From Rotaria sp. Silwood1 (taxonomy: Eukaryota; Rotifera; Eurotatoria; Philodinida; Philodinidae), in the NCBI GenBank assembly GCA_905250075.1, contig CAJNOP010000033.1:797654-861653 (forward strand): DNA of 64,000 bases. The letters run 5' to 3'. The position numbers and the translations under genes were made by a program. The notes under the pieces are model-generated. The model was not told the DNA's origin, ran no database searches, and was given only the letters and a program-made list of their open reading frames with translations. Shown piece by piece: positions 34,068 through 45,844 of this stretch (position 1 is its first letter; every line of letters starts with the position of its first letter).

Positions 34068-37000
34068 ATGGCAGATCCAAAAGTCACTGGTGGTAAGGAT
34101 TTTAATTCGTCTTTTTTTTCGTACTTAGTTCTACGTCTTTAATTTTAGTTTATCGAGTTCATCCATTTTATTATTTGCATGTTCTTGATCAAAATACAAA
34201 TGTAACACGACTTGAAGTTGGTCCACAAACATTTGTTAAACAAGATCATGAAAAAGTTTTACTCGGACCAGAACGAATGTTAATAATTCCGTATGTTTAA
34301 ATGCTTTTGATTTAAAATTTTCAAAAACAAAAGTCTATTTTTTGAATAATATCTAGTCCTCGTCATTATTGTGTTATTGAAAATCCAGCTGTTCGTGATA
34401 AAAATGGCAAAGTTGTTATGGATGCTAATGGACAAGTTAAATTATTACATTCAGATGTTGATATTCGATTTTCTCAAGAACCGTTTCCTCTTTATCCAGG
34501 TGAAATACTTAAACAAGCTGTAACAGCATTGAAAGTTATTGAACCTAATTGTGCATTACGTCTTCGTGTTGTTCTGGATTTTACTGATGAGCAAAAACAA
34601 CAAATGCGTGCTGGAGATGAATTTCTTTTTTATGGACCAGGTTAAAAAGACCAAACTGAAATTTGATTAGTTAATAATAAAAATTTGAATTTATTTTTTC
34701 TAGGAACTTATATTCCACGTAAAGAAGTTAGTGTTGAAGAACAAATAAAAGCTGTTATTCTTAAACCAAATGAAGCTGTTCGTTTACGTGCTAAAAAAGA
34801 AATGATTGATCGTGATGGAATTCAACGAGAAACCGGTGAAGAATGGCTTAATCGTACTAATGGTTCATATTTACCCTTAGCTTATGAAGAGGTTGTTGCA
34901 ACAGTTAAAGCCTATGTATTAACTGATAAAGTATGTGTATTTAAAAACTGTTGTTTTCTTCTTTTTTTTGATGATAAATTTAATTATTTTAGAAAGCTCT
35001 TCATGTTCGAGCTCTACGTACATTTGTGGATTCATTTAAACGAAAACGTCTTAATGGAGAAGAATGGTTAGTATATGTTACTGATGCTGAAGCATATATT
35101 CCAGATGTTTATGAAGAGGTAGATATATATATATATTTAATTCATCGATAAAAAATAATAGAGAAAATGTTTAGGTTGTTGGTGTTGTATCTGTAACTGT
35201 ATTAAATTCACGTCAATATTGTGTTGTTTTGGATCCAGTTGGTTCAGATGGTAAACCACAACTTGGAAAGAAAAAACTTGTTAAAGTATGATAGATATGA
35301 TTATTTGATTTGATTAACTAAATTATTTTTTTTTAAGGGAGAAAAAACATTCTTTCTTCAACCTGGTGAAAAATTAGCCAAAGGTATTCAAGATGTTTAT
35401 GTTCTTGAAGAAGATGAAGGGCTTATTCTTCGATGTACTGAATCATTTAAAGAAGATGGAGTAAGTTTATTCTTTGATTATTTTTAATCAATAATATATC
35501 GCATTTCTTCATTATAGAAAGAAGTACGTAATCCTGGTGATCGTTGGATGGTTCGAGGACCAAAAGATTATATTCCAGCTGTTGAAGCTGAAGTTGTACT
35601 TCGTCGTAAAGCTATACCATTAGATGTTAATGAAGGAATTTATGTTCGAGATGTTAAAACTGGTAAAGTTCGATCGGTTATTGGTAGAACATATTTATTG
35701 ACCGAAAATGAAGAACTTTGGGACAAAGAATTACCTAAACAAGTCGAACAACTTCTTAATCTAGATCCTAGATGTTTTGAGGATAAATCATCACAAACAG
35801 CACCTATACCACCAAGAGATAAATCAAAAGTTGTTGCTTATCGTGTTCCACATAATGCTTGTGTACAAATTTATGATTTTAAATCTAAAAAAGCACGAAT
35901 TATATTTGGTCCTGAGCTTGTTATGCTTGGACCAGATGAACAATTTACAGTTTTAAATTTATCTGGTGAAAAACCAAAAGTACCAAATAAGATTCGAGCT
36001 ATTTGTCTCTTAATGGGACCAGAATTTTCAAGTGATGTTGTTACAATTGAATCAAGTGATCATGCTCGTCTTTCACTTAGACTTTCATACAATTGGCACT
36101 TCGAAGTAAGCATATTGTAATATTTAAAAAAAAAAGCAAATCTAGTTTTTATTTATTTTGTTTTTTAGGTTGATAATCGTAATGATGAAAAAGAAGTTAC
36201 TAAACTTTTTTCAGTACCAGATTTTATTGGTGATTTCTGTAAAGCTATAGCAGCCAAAATTCGTGGTACTGTTGCTGGTATTTCATTTGATGATTTTCAT
36301 AAGAATTCAGCAAAAATTATTCGAACTTCGGTATTTGGTCTTGATGAAAATAAACATGTGAAAAAAAGACTTGTTTTTCCACAAAACAATTTGGTTCTTA
36401 CATCCGTTGATATACAAAGTGTTGAACCAGTTGATCAACGAACACGAGATGCACTTCAAAAGAGTGTTCAATTAGCTATTGAAGTAAGATCAACTATATT
36501 GACTTATTTTTTATAATAAATATTAATGGAATTGTTTAGATTACAACTAATTCACAAGAAGCCCAAGCAAAGTAAGTTGAATTGAACGAAAAAACAAAAA
36601 ATATATAACTTGAATTATTTTTTCTCTAGACATTTGGCTTCAAGAACAGAACAAGAAGCAAAAGGTCATTTAGAAAGACAAAAAATTGCCGATGAAGCAG
36701 AAGGTAGAATTTCATTTTAAATGAAATTTAAAATCTTATACTTTAAAATTTGTTTAGCCGAAAAGGAACGTCGAAATCTATTACAACTTCAAGCTGAATC
36801 AGCTGCTGTTGAATCCACTGGTCAATCACGTGCTGAAGCTCAATCACGAGCTGAAGCAGCTAAAATCGAGGGTGAATCTGCTGTTAGTCAAGGTATGTTA
36901 TATATTGAACATATTTGTTTCATAATATACCTGTACTTATTCGTTTTTATAGCTACACTTCGTGCAAAAGCAGCAAAAATTGAAGCTGATACTGAACTAA

Positions 37001-37349
37001 TACGTTTAACACAAGCACGTGAACTTGAAATAAGTTATGCAAAAGTAACAACTGATTTGGAAATTGAAAAAGCCAAACGATTAGCTGATATTGAAATTGA
37101 AGAATTTAAACAACATGTTACTGCTATCGGTCCACAAACTATTAAAGCTATTGCTACAAGTGGACCAGATAATCAGGTAAGATTTTTTTTTATAAGAATT
37201 CTTGTGGAGATTTAATTAATCTTTGAATTATGTAGGTTAAACTTCTTCAAGCTCTTGGTATTAAATCAACTTTGATTACTGATGGACGTAGTCCAATTAA
37301 TCTTTTCAATACTGCTGTCGATTTAGTTGGCGCATCAACAAATTCGTAA
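34068..37349 (+). CDS. MVP: Major vault protein, copy 1
   Basis: Fourteen exons (34068-34092, 34149-34290, 34357-34640, 34704-34930, 34993-35118, 35175-35285, 35338-35460, 35518-36105, 36169-36483, 36540-36571, 36630-36703, 36758-36892, 36953-37176, 37236-37349), all in frame; 839 aa (human 893). MVP forms the shell of the cytoplasmic vault ribonucleoprotein. N-terminal vault repeats include [30 protein letters not shown], and [15 protein letters not shown]. The shoulder region shows [20 protein letters not shown] and [18 protein letters not shown], then [20 protein letters not shown]. The cap helix (about residues 650-800) is a long Ala/Glu/Gln-rich coiled coil, followed by the cap ring [15 protein letters not shown]. 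The C-terminal tail after [12 protein letters not shown] is short compared with vertebrates. Convergent with MVP copy 2. Confidence 0.96.
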
Positions 37350-38033
37350 TATTATTTGGAAGAACAAATTAAACGAATAAAAAACTCATAAACTTTATAT
37401 TGATATATCCAATTTAGACCCGAGATTAGTCAGATTTTTAGAATAAAAGACCATGTTTTGTTACAAGAAAAAAACATAAGACTCTGTTTTATACTTATTT
37501 TTTAATGTATTTGTGTGATCTCTAAAAAAAAGGAATTTTATAATCGTAATAAAATAATTTAAAAAATTTGTTATATATCTGTCATTTTTATTGATAACAA
37601 TAATCGACTTGAATTCAATCAATATTTTTTTAAAATTCAGTGTTGAAATAGAATGAAATAAATAAATATTTCTGCTTCATGATTTAACTTTTTTGTGAAT
37701 AAAACAGATCAGAAACTCTTCATTCGAAGGTTTCATTTCAATGAATGAGCACAAACATTCGCATGTTTTTTTTTACGGAAGTTGAGATTTTTTTTCTGAT
37801 CATCATTACTATTATACACTGCAAAGTGTGAGTTCGAAAATAGAAATACGAAATGATTCCATCTTTCTACTATATAACCATATACAGAAGACTATCAAGA
37901 TTATTTCGGCATCTATTCGACTCATTATATTTATCTATTGAGAATATATAACATATTTTAACTGTACTAAAAGAACCATAATTGTGAAAACCTAATGTCA
38001 GTCCTGTCAAACAAATAAAAGTAATTGACATAT

Positions 38034-38321
38034 CCCAGGTGATTCGATCCGACTGTCGGATTACGTCGGATTATATCGGATTATATCGGAAAAATTACCG
38101 GATTTTAACGGATCCGACGGGAACTCGTCGGAAGTTGTCGGCGTCCTAGCCACAGGATTCCGACAGGAGGTTCCGGATGTCGGAATAATCAGGATCCTGC
38201 GAAATCCCTGAAACTCCGACACTTTCCGACATCCAGAACCACTTGTCGGAATCCTGTGGTTAGGATTCCGACAAATTCCGGCGAATTTCTATCGGATTCG
38301 ACAGGGTGAATTCGACCTGGG
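38034..38321. mobile_element. 288-bp GC-richer MITE built of TCGGA repeats
   Basis: Ends CCCAGGTGATTCGA and (inverted) CCCAGGTCGAATTCA are flanked by TAT on both sides, consistent with a 3-bp target duplication. The body is a palindrome packed with TCGGA/TCCGA motifs (for example GTCGGATTACGTCGGATTAT) and paired CCACAGGATTCCGACA segments. It is markedly more GC-rich than its surroundings. A PIF/Harbinger relationship is possible from the 3-bp duplication but not proven. Confidence 0.65.
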
Positions 38322-38351
38322 TATCTTAAGCCTTCTACGATCAAATAAATT

Positions 38352-38694
38352 CTACAGAGTGTGCCAAAGTCACACAGCACTTCAAAAATCTTGGATTTCT
38401 CCGCCTTCTTTTGACCAAATGAGCTGATCTTTTTACCACTGATAAAAGGTGTGGATATGAATCTACCATTTATCTATACTCACGCCCACAATCACACCCA
38501 AAACCACACCCACACCGTATAGTTCTTTATTTAGCTAGGGTGAGCCTTCAAAGCAGTATTTTCAATGTTCGTATTATGATTAGAAGCTATGAATAGTTCT
38601 TTATCAGTGCTAAAAAAGATTAGTCCATTTGATCAAAAGATGACGAAAAAATCCAAGCTATTTGGAATATGGTGTGACTTGCGGAACTCTCTGC
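38352..38694. mobile_element. ~340-bp fold-back element with CACACCC core
   Basis: Left TACAGAGTGTGCCAAAGTCA and following CTTGGATTTCTCCGCC pair with the inverted right end (GCAGAGAGTTCCGCAAGTCA, then CTTGGATTTTTTCGTC). The inner arms TTTGACCAAATGAGCTGATC and TTTGATCAAATGGACTAATC also pair. The loop contains CACGCCCACAATCACACCC-type repeats. Arms are about 120 bp at about 75% identity. Confidence 0.55.
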
Positions 38695-39034
38695 ATTTAT
38701 TAGAATGGGAGAACGCAAATAAATTTTCGGAGTATTGACGAGCGACAAGAAGAGAAAAAAAACAAAGAATTTTTCACGGTTAATATTATACATCTATACT
38801 GGCGACTGCTTTTAAACACTTAGAAATACATTTATATGACATTAGGAAGAAAAAAAAAGAACAACTCGATAGTGCAAACTTCTTTCGTATGAAAACCATC
38901 TTAGTTTATTATTCATACATGAGCTACAAAATAATTAAAATGAAATTGTAGAATAAAATTGATAATATGAAAACACAAAAGGACGGACAATGTTATTATT
39001 ATTTTTTTCTCTTGAAACAAGAGAGAAGTTTGAT

Positions 39035-42000
39035 CTAATCTTTTTCTTCAACATGATAACCAATTGGACCCTTAGCATTTTTAATTGCAGTTGAAGTTAA
39101 ACCACCTAAAAGTCCTTGTCCAAAACCCATTAGATTAATAGGTGTATTTCCATCAGTAACCAACATTGATTGAAGACCAAGTGCTTGTAAAAGTTTAACT
39201 TGTGTATCTGGACCTGAAGTTGCAATCGATTGTATTGTTGATGCACCAATAGATTCAACTTGTAATTTAAATTTTTCAGTTTCAATTCTTGACATTTCAC
39301 CTTTCTTTGATATTTCTAATTCATTTTGTTCACGTAAAAATTTTATTTCAGCTTCACGTGCTAATTTTAAACGTGATAATTCAGCTTCAGCTTCAATTTG
39401 TGTAGCTTGAGCTTTGAGAGCAGCTATATTAAAAGAAAACAAATAAATTTTATTGTAAACAAAATCATAACTCATTACCTTGTTCAACAGCTGCTTCTCC
39501 TTCAATTCGAGATGATTCAGCATGACTTTGTGCTTCAGCTTTAGCTTGACCTGTTGATTCAACAGCAGCTGATAAAGCTTGTAATTCAAGAAGTTGTTTT
39601 CGAACTTCTTCAGCATTAGCTTCATCTTTAATACGTTGTCGTTCTAATAAACCTTTAGCTTCTTGTTCTCGACGTGAAGCTTCATGTTTAGCAGCTGCTT
39701 CTTGAGAATTGGTTGTAATCTAAACAATTCCATTAATATTTATTATAAAAAATAAGTCAATATAGTTGATCTTACTTCAATAGCTAATTGAACACTCTTT
39801 TGAAGTGCATCTCGTGTTCGTTGATCAACTGGTTCAACACTTTGTATATCAATTGAGGTAATAACAAGATTATTTTGTGGAAAAATAAATTTATCTCTTA
39901 TATGTTGATTAGCATCAAGACCAAATACTGATGCACGTATAATTTGAGCTGAATTTTTATGAAAATCATCAAATTGTGTTCCAGCAACAGCACCACGAAT
40001 ACGTGAAGCTATAGCTTTAGCTGCATCACCAACAAAATCTGGTACTGAAAAAAGTTTAGCTGCTTCTTTTTCATCATTAGTGTCAGGTATTTGAAAATGC
40101 CAATTATATGAAAGTTGTAGTGAAAGACGAGCATGATCAGCTGTTTCAATAACAATGACATCAGTAAAAAAATCTGGTCCAAGAAGTAAACAAAGTGTTT
40201 GAATTTGATTCGGTTTTTTCGGTACACTACCACTTAATGAAAGTAATGTAAAATGTTCATCTGGACCAAGCATAACAAGTTCAGGACCAAATACAATACG
40301 TGCTTTTTTAGCTTTATAATCATAAACTTGTACACAAGCATTATGTGGAACACGATATGTAACTAATTTTGATTTATCACGTTTAGCAACATTTGCATTT
40401 GAAGTTGTTGTTGTTTGTTGTTGAGATTGAGACTGAGATTTATCTGATGGTTGATTACGTGTTAGAGCATTTCGTTCACTTAATGCATCACGTGATAATA
40501 ATTCCTCAACTTTTTTAGGTAATTCTTTTTGCCATAATTCTTCATCTTGTGTTAACATATAGGTTTCACCAATGACTGCTCGTACACAACCAGTTTTTAT
40601 ATCCCGAACATATATACCTTCATTTTCATCTAATGGCATGGCTTTTCGACGCGTAACAACTTCTACTTGTGTTGGAGGAATATAATCACTAAAATTTATA
40701 TTAATAATTTAAAATTTGATTCAAAAATCAATATCTTACGTTGGACCACGAATCATCCATCGATCACCGGGATTTCGATTAACATTAACTTGTTCATCTT
40801 TAAATGCTTCAATACATTTAAGAATGACACCTTCATCTTCACCTAATATAAAAACATCTTGAATACCATTTTCAAGTTTTTCACCAGGTTGAAGAAAGAA
40901 TGATTTTTCACCCACGATAAGTTTCTAGAAAAAAATACATTTCAATAATAAAATTTTCTCAATAGAAAAAAAATAATATTTGTGACATACTTTTTTTCCT
41001 AATTGTGGTTTTCCATGAGCAACTGGATCAAGTATAACACAATATTGACGAGAATTCAATGTTATTACGTCAACGACAGCAACTAATTGTTCATATACAC
41101 TAAGAATATGTGTTTCAGTGTCAGCAAAAGTTATAAGCCATTCTTCACCATTCATACGTTCTTTACCAAAATCATCTGTAAAAGTTTTTAATGCACGAAG
41201 ATGAAGAGCTTTTTTATCGGTTAATACATAAGCATTTTCTACAGAAACCACAGTTTCCTAAAGATTTCAAAATTTTTAATTGAAATACGTGAATAAGAGT
41301 GTTGAACTTACATATGCAAGAGGTAAATAAGCACCGGTTTTTTTAACTAACCATTCTTCACCAGTAACACGATGTTGACCTGTACGATCAGCAATTTCTT
41401 TTTTTGCACAAAGTCGTATAGCTTGATTAGGACCAATAACTGTAGCTCGAATTTGTTCCTCAACACTAACTTCTTTACGAGGAATATAAGTACCTGGACC
41501 TTCGAATAACCATTCATCACCAGCACGACGTTGTTCATTTGTTGTTTCATCTTCAAAATCGAGAACAGCTGTTAGACGTAATGCTGAATTAGCTGGAACA
41601 ACTTTTAATGGAGTAACGGGCTGAGAAAAACAAAAAGAATCGTACAAAGTCAGTTTTATTTTGTTAATTGAAAGAAATTTTAATTTTATACCTGACGAAG
41701 AATTTCACCGGGATAAAGAGGAAATGGTGCTTGATCTGGTTGAGCAAGACGAATATCCAAATCAGCATGAATAAGTTTTGCTTGTCCATTTCGATCAAAT
41801 TGAACTTCTCCAGCTTCATTACGTACCACAGGTGATTCAATAACACAATAATGACGTGGTCTAAAATATTCAAATCATTACTTCCTCTTATTCGGTTGTT
41901 TCTTTTTTAAGTAACAAATTTACGTACGGTACTGTTATCATCTTTTCTGGTCCAACAATGACTGTTTCATTATCTTGTTTAATAAATGTTTTTGGACCAA

Positions 42001-42118
42001 TTTCGAGTCGTGTCACATTTGTATTTTGATCCAAAACATGAATATAATAATAAGGAGGAATTCGATAAAGTGGACCAGAACCACTTTTATTATCAGACGT
42101 AGCTGTTGTTTTACTCAT
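39035..42118 (-). CDS. MVP: Major vault protein, copy 2
   Basis: Eight exons (minus): 42118-41928, 41860-41692, 41620-41312, 41257-40991, 40924-40740, 40688-39776, 39719-39479, 39423-39035; 887 aa. Vault repeats begin [20 protein letters not shown], with [15 protein letters not shown] and [20 protein letters not shown]. The shoulder/PHB-like part reads [20 protein letters not shown], and the coiled-coil cap helix ends [15 protein letters not shown]. Against copy 1 it keeps a Gln/Ser/Thr-rich insert (about [18 protein letters not shown]) before the shoulder, uses fewer introns (7 versus 13) and has a longer C-terminal tail ([19 protein letters not shown]). Many substitutions separate the two copies, so this is an old duplication, not an assembly artefact. 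TATAAAAG lies 60 bp upstream. Confidence 0.96.
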
Positions 42119-42177
42119 CGTATGTTCGTAACTGTTGGTTTGCTAGTAACAATCTAGAAAACAAGACCGTTGATGTG

Positions 42178-42185
42178 CTTTTATA
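42178..42185 (-). promoter_or_regulatory. TATA box (TATAAAAG) of MVP copy 2
   Basis: On the minus strand TATAAAAG lies 60 bp upstream of the ATG at 42118. The position suits a TATA box with a short 5' leader, and it parallels the CATAAAAG of copy 1. Confidence 0.45.
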
Positions 42186-43031
42186 AACTGAAAATAAAAA
42201 GAATATGGTATTGCATGTTAAATGATTAAGTATTTTTCAAATCATTGTGCAAGTTTGCCCCGTGAAAAAGAAAAAAAGAGAAAAAAATAGGTCAGACAAA
42301 ATCTATGTTTCACTCTCTTTTGTAACTTGATGTTCTTGCACAATCTTGTGTTTTATTCAAGTTATTTGCTTATCACGATAAAGAATGAGTAAATATTTTT
42401 TTTCCAGACTGATTCATTATGAGAAAGAGAATTACATTTAAACGAGAAATTTACGTAGTATGCATGTGGGTAAAACTTTTGATTACTACATATCAATGGA
42501 AGATAAAGATAAATTGAGAACAATGTGTCACCAAGATACAAAAGTTTCTTACAGTTTGAACTACGTAAATTAAAATAAAGAAAATTTTACAAACCTACAG
42601 ACGTAATATGTAACGGTCAATTCGATATTTCTTTTAAATATTGATAAAAAAAACCCATAGGTGAATGTTGTTTAACGATATTCAAATCAATTTATATGAG
42701 AAAACATTATAATATAGGCGAATCGTTCAAAAAGTTTTGAGATTAATTTTATTTAAAAATAAGAAGAAGCAATGGTATATGAGTATTGTTTTCTGTGTGT
42801 AGTTTATACAGTTGTTGATCTGTAGACGGTCTGAGGCCGGACTCGACCTATAATTTCTATAAAACCTATATTTCTTGAAAAATCTTATATTTTGTCCTAT
42901 AGAGGGTGTGAGTGTTGGTCTCTTATCCATCTATACCCACACTCACACCCAGTTACTCATGCCGGTCTACCGACTGATTCGATTCTATATGAAAAAAATC
43001 ACTATCCACTGGAACTCTAGTTTGTGTTACA

Positions 43032-43262
43032 TTGAATGTTTTAAATTATGCTCATGTGAACAATAATCGACGTATAGTAACCGCACACCGAACAGACCCT
43101 AGTCCTATATTATCATCCAGCGCAATATCTATAGATGATCACGAGCGTCTTGAAAAACAGTCATCGTCATTAGCAACAACAAGACAATTAAAAAGAAATA
43201 ATAATGTCATAGAATTTTCACTTGATACAAGAAAGGCAACACAAAAACCAACAATAAAATAA
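43032..43262 (+). pseudogene. Isolated coding-like frame, unidentified (possible gene remnant)
   Basis: A 76-codon frame whose second part (ISIDDHERLEKQSSSLATTR, then LKRNNNVIEFSLDTRKATQK) has the codon feel and composition of a real protein tail, ending at TAA followed by AT-rich sequence. No upstream exon, acceptor or family could be identified. It may be the 3' end of a lost gene or chance. Confidence is low. Confidence 0.2.
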
Positions 43263-44344
43263 GATTTACATACAAGAACACTGTCATGTTTCGTGGTTCT
43301 CGTGTTGCTTCTTTGATCCTATCTCATCTAGAATCGTCTTTTTTTAATAAGTTAATATTATTTATGAAACTAATCCAATTATTCTTTTTCCAAATACTTG
43401 AGCTATTGATTATTTGTTTATTTTTATATTTATGTTTTCATTTACTTCTATTTATTTTTACATTATGCCATTTATTATTAACTGAATATATTAGAATTTA
43501 AAGTAACAGTATAAGCCTTTTGTGGTACTCACATATAGTTTCGACGAAACACAAGCGTCGGACTTTTTAGAGTTTTTTTTTTCAAAATTGATCAAATTAT
43601 AATTTTGAAAAAGAATGCATATCATTGTCTGTGAATTGATTAGTATACATAAGGATGCCTAAAATCTGCTGTAAATACCATGGATATGTAAAACAGACTT
43701 ATTGGCCAATCAACTCCATGATTATAATAATAAGAATGTTAAACTAAGAAAAACGAATTGAAAAAAAATAAAAAATACTAAGCAAACAGCAATAATGTCA
43801 ACAAAAAACAGAGTGTCCGTAGAAAATATACAAAAATTTCTGTTCGCGATACAGAAAGACATAAGACAAACCTTTACTTGGTTGGTCGATTATCTTCGAA
43901 CATTACAATAGTCTCTGAAGGATTCTTCAGTACACTTATTCTGCACTAGTTAAACCGTTTGTCTATCGATATAAGAGAAGAAAGAACGGGTTTTGTAGCG
44001 AATTTATTCAATTTTTTTTTGAACGATTCTATAGTGTGCCTTAATAAAGTGGAGATCTGAAACGCGCATGGTGCCTATAAATCAGGAAAAGGGACTTTGT
44101 CATGCCCTGCATTTTGACATGATCTTTTAAACCAAAAACAGAGAAAAACGAAAAACGTTTTTGGTTTCTTTTTGGAAACCGCATATTTTTTGAGAGAACG
44201 ATAACAGAAATTATAAAAACTTTCGGTAAAAAAAAAGGAAATACGGAATAAAAAAATCTTGGTATTTCTGAAAGATCAGTTCACAGAGTATCTTTCTCTG
44301 CATTTATATTAATTGTGACCATTTAAACTGAAACCAACATTTTT

Positions 44345-44720
44345 AGAAGAACCTTAAAAAGCCAGTTGCCATAGTCATTGGTTGTCTTCAGACATAAGTT
44401 TACCTATTACGCATTGATTTATTGAACGACTTTCAGCTTTTAGCCTTGCGTTCAGGTCGCCAGTTAAGATTAAAACATAGTTTGGTGGAATTTTACTGAT
44501 ATATTGCTGCAGATATTCGTCGACAGCATTATTTTCTATGTCGCTTTCATGTTCTGTAGGTATGTAAGCATTTCTTGTAATAGTTTGGTAAAACTAGAAC
44601 TTCTCAGCAGTCTAATACTGTCTTGTCCTTCTGATGTCATTGAAGAGTATTCGATGCAGCATATTGTGTCGTTCAACATTTCATCATACGTGCTAACTTG
44701 TCCTTGCATTTAAAAATGGA
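44345..44720 (-). mobile_element. Decayed LINE (non-LTR) endonuclease fragment
   Basis: Minus strand translation gives NAYIPTEHESDIENNAVDEY, then LQQYISKIPPNYVLILTGDL running into NARLKAESRS. This matches the AP-endonuclease domain of RTE/CR1/Jockey-type LINEs, whose conserved core is (TGD)(F/L)NA+G. The expected following segment (IGKLMSEDNQ, then a Trp-containing stretch) is present but carries in-frame stops. No reverse transcriptase or 3' tail was found, so this is a truncated, inactive piece. Confidence 0.5.
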
Positions 44721-45844
44721 CCTCTTGAATAACTACAAGGCCGAAGTTGTTTTCGGCGTACCCAAAAATAAGTTAGCGTGGTTTTCCAAGTTTTGCTAAG
44801 ATTGTGTGCCTTTTAAGTAGATATTGTACTGACCTTATGACTAGTTTTGGAGGTTTTCTCTTTTGTTCGTTTCGCCTTTGCATCATCAAAAACAGGAGAC
44901 TATCCTATAATAAGCTTGGATTTGTATAGAATCCTAGCATGCTGGCGATGAAATGAGTATGACAGATCACAGATCGTTTATAAGTAAAATCTCGTTCTAA
45001 TATATAGATCACTTTCTTATTGCATTTCTGAAAGATTGAATGACACGATGGTTAAGAACTGTGTCACACAATAAATAGAAGAAACAATCTCGCTTTATTT
45101 ACCAACAGTAACTACATTGTGTTTCACATTTTAATCCAGCAGGCACTGCACTTACAGCTTTTAAAATCTATTGCAGTCTCATGAAATCTTGAAATCTGAT
45201 ATTTTCTCCACGGACTCGTTCTGAAACACTTTACCAGAGCTCATCTTTGCCATTAAGATGACGTTGCCCATTCGATACGAAGCGAAACTAATGAGTTGAA
45301 TTTTATCGAACTAGAATTTAGTATAATAAATAATATGCTGTCTATATCAGTCTCTCTTCTTCTATTACAAGTATTTTCATGCACCAAAGTCTCAAATAAA
45401 TACACAAAATAAATATCAATAATCTACTACTGTAATTGGAAAAAACGTCTATAGTTTTATTTTCAAATATACGTTAGACGACGAAAAACGAAAAAGAAGC
45501 ACACCAACAATTACACACATATGAACACAAGTTATAGACAAAAACAAGAAAAAAAAAGGCGAGATTGAACAAATACAATACATAAACATATACGACAGAA
45601 ACAGAGAAAAAAAAAAAGAATATTCAAATAATATTTCATACGTTTTTTTTTCTTAATGTGTTTTCTTAATACACAATCATACGAAAAAAAAAAACAAACT
45701 AAGCGTATTATTTAAATGTTATACAAACAAACAATGATTAATAATACAATACACATCAAAACGAATTTATTCAATATGAACAATCGAAATGATGAAAATA
45801 GAATAAAGTTTAAACAATAATACATTAGTTTTTTTTCTTTTATT

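Larger units (their letters stand above)
37350..39034. other. Intergenic between convergent MVP copies
   Basis: 1.7 kb between the two vault stop codons. It holds polyadenylation-like AATAAA motifs near 37377 (plus strand) and two fold-back elements, at 38034-38321 and 38352-38694. No gene. Confidence 0.6.
42119..45844. other. Intergenic between MVP copy 2 and SUN gene
   Basis: Contains the MVP copy 2 promoter, a small CACACCC inverted motif near 42905-42952, a short coding-like frame at 43032-43262 and a decayed LINE fragment near 44345-44720. The right 500 bp is A-rich 3' flank of the SUN gene. Confidence 0.5.
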
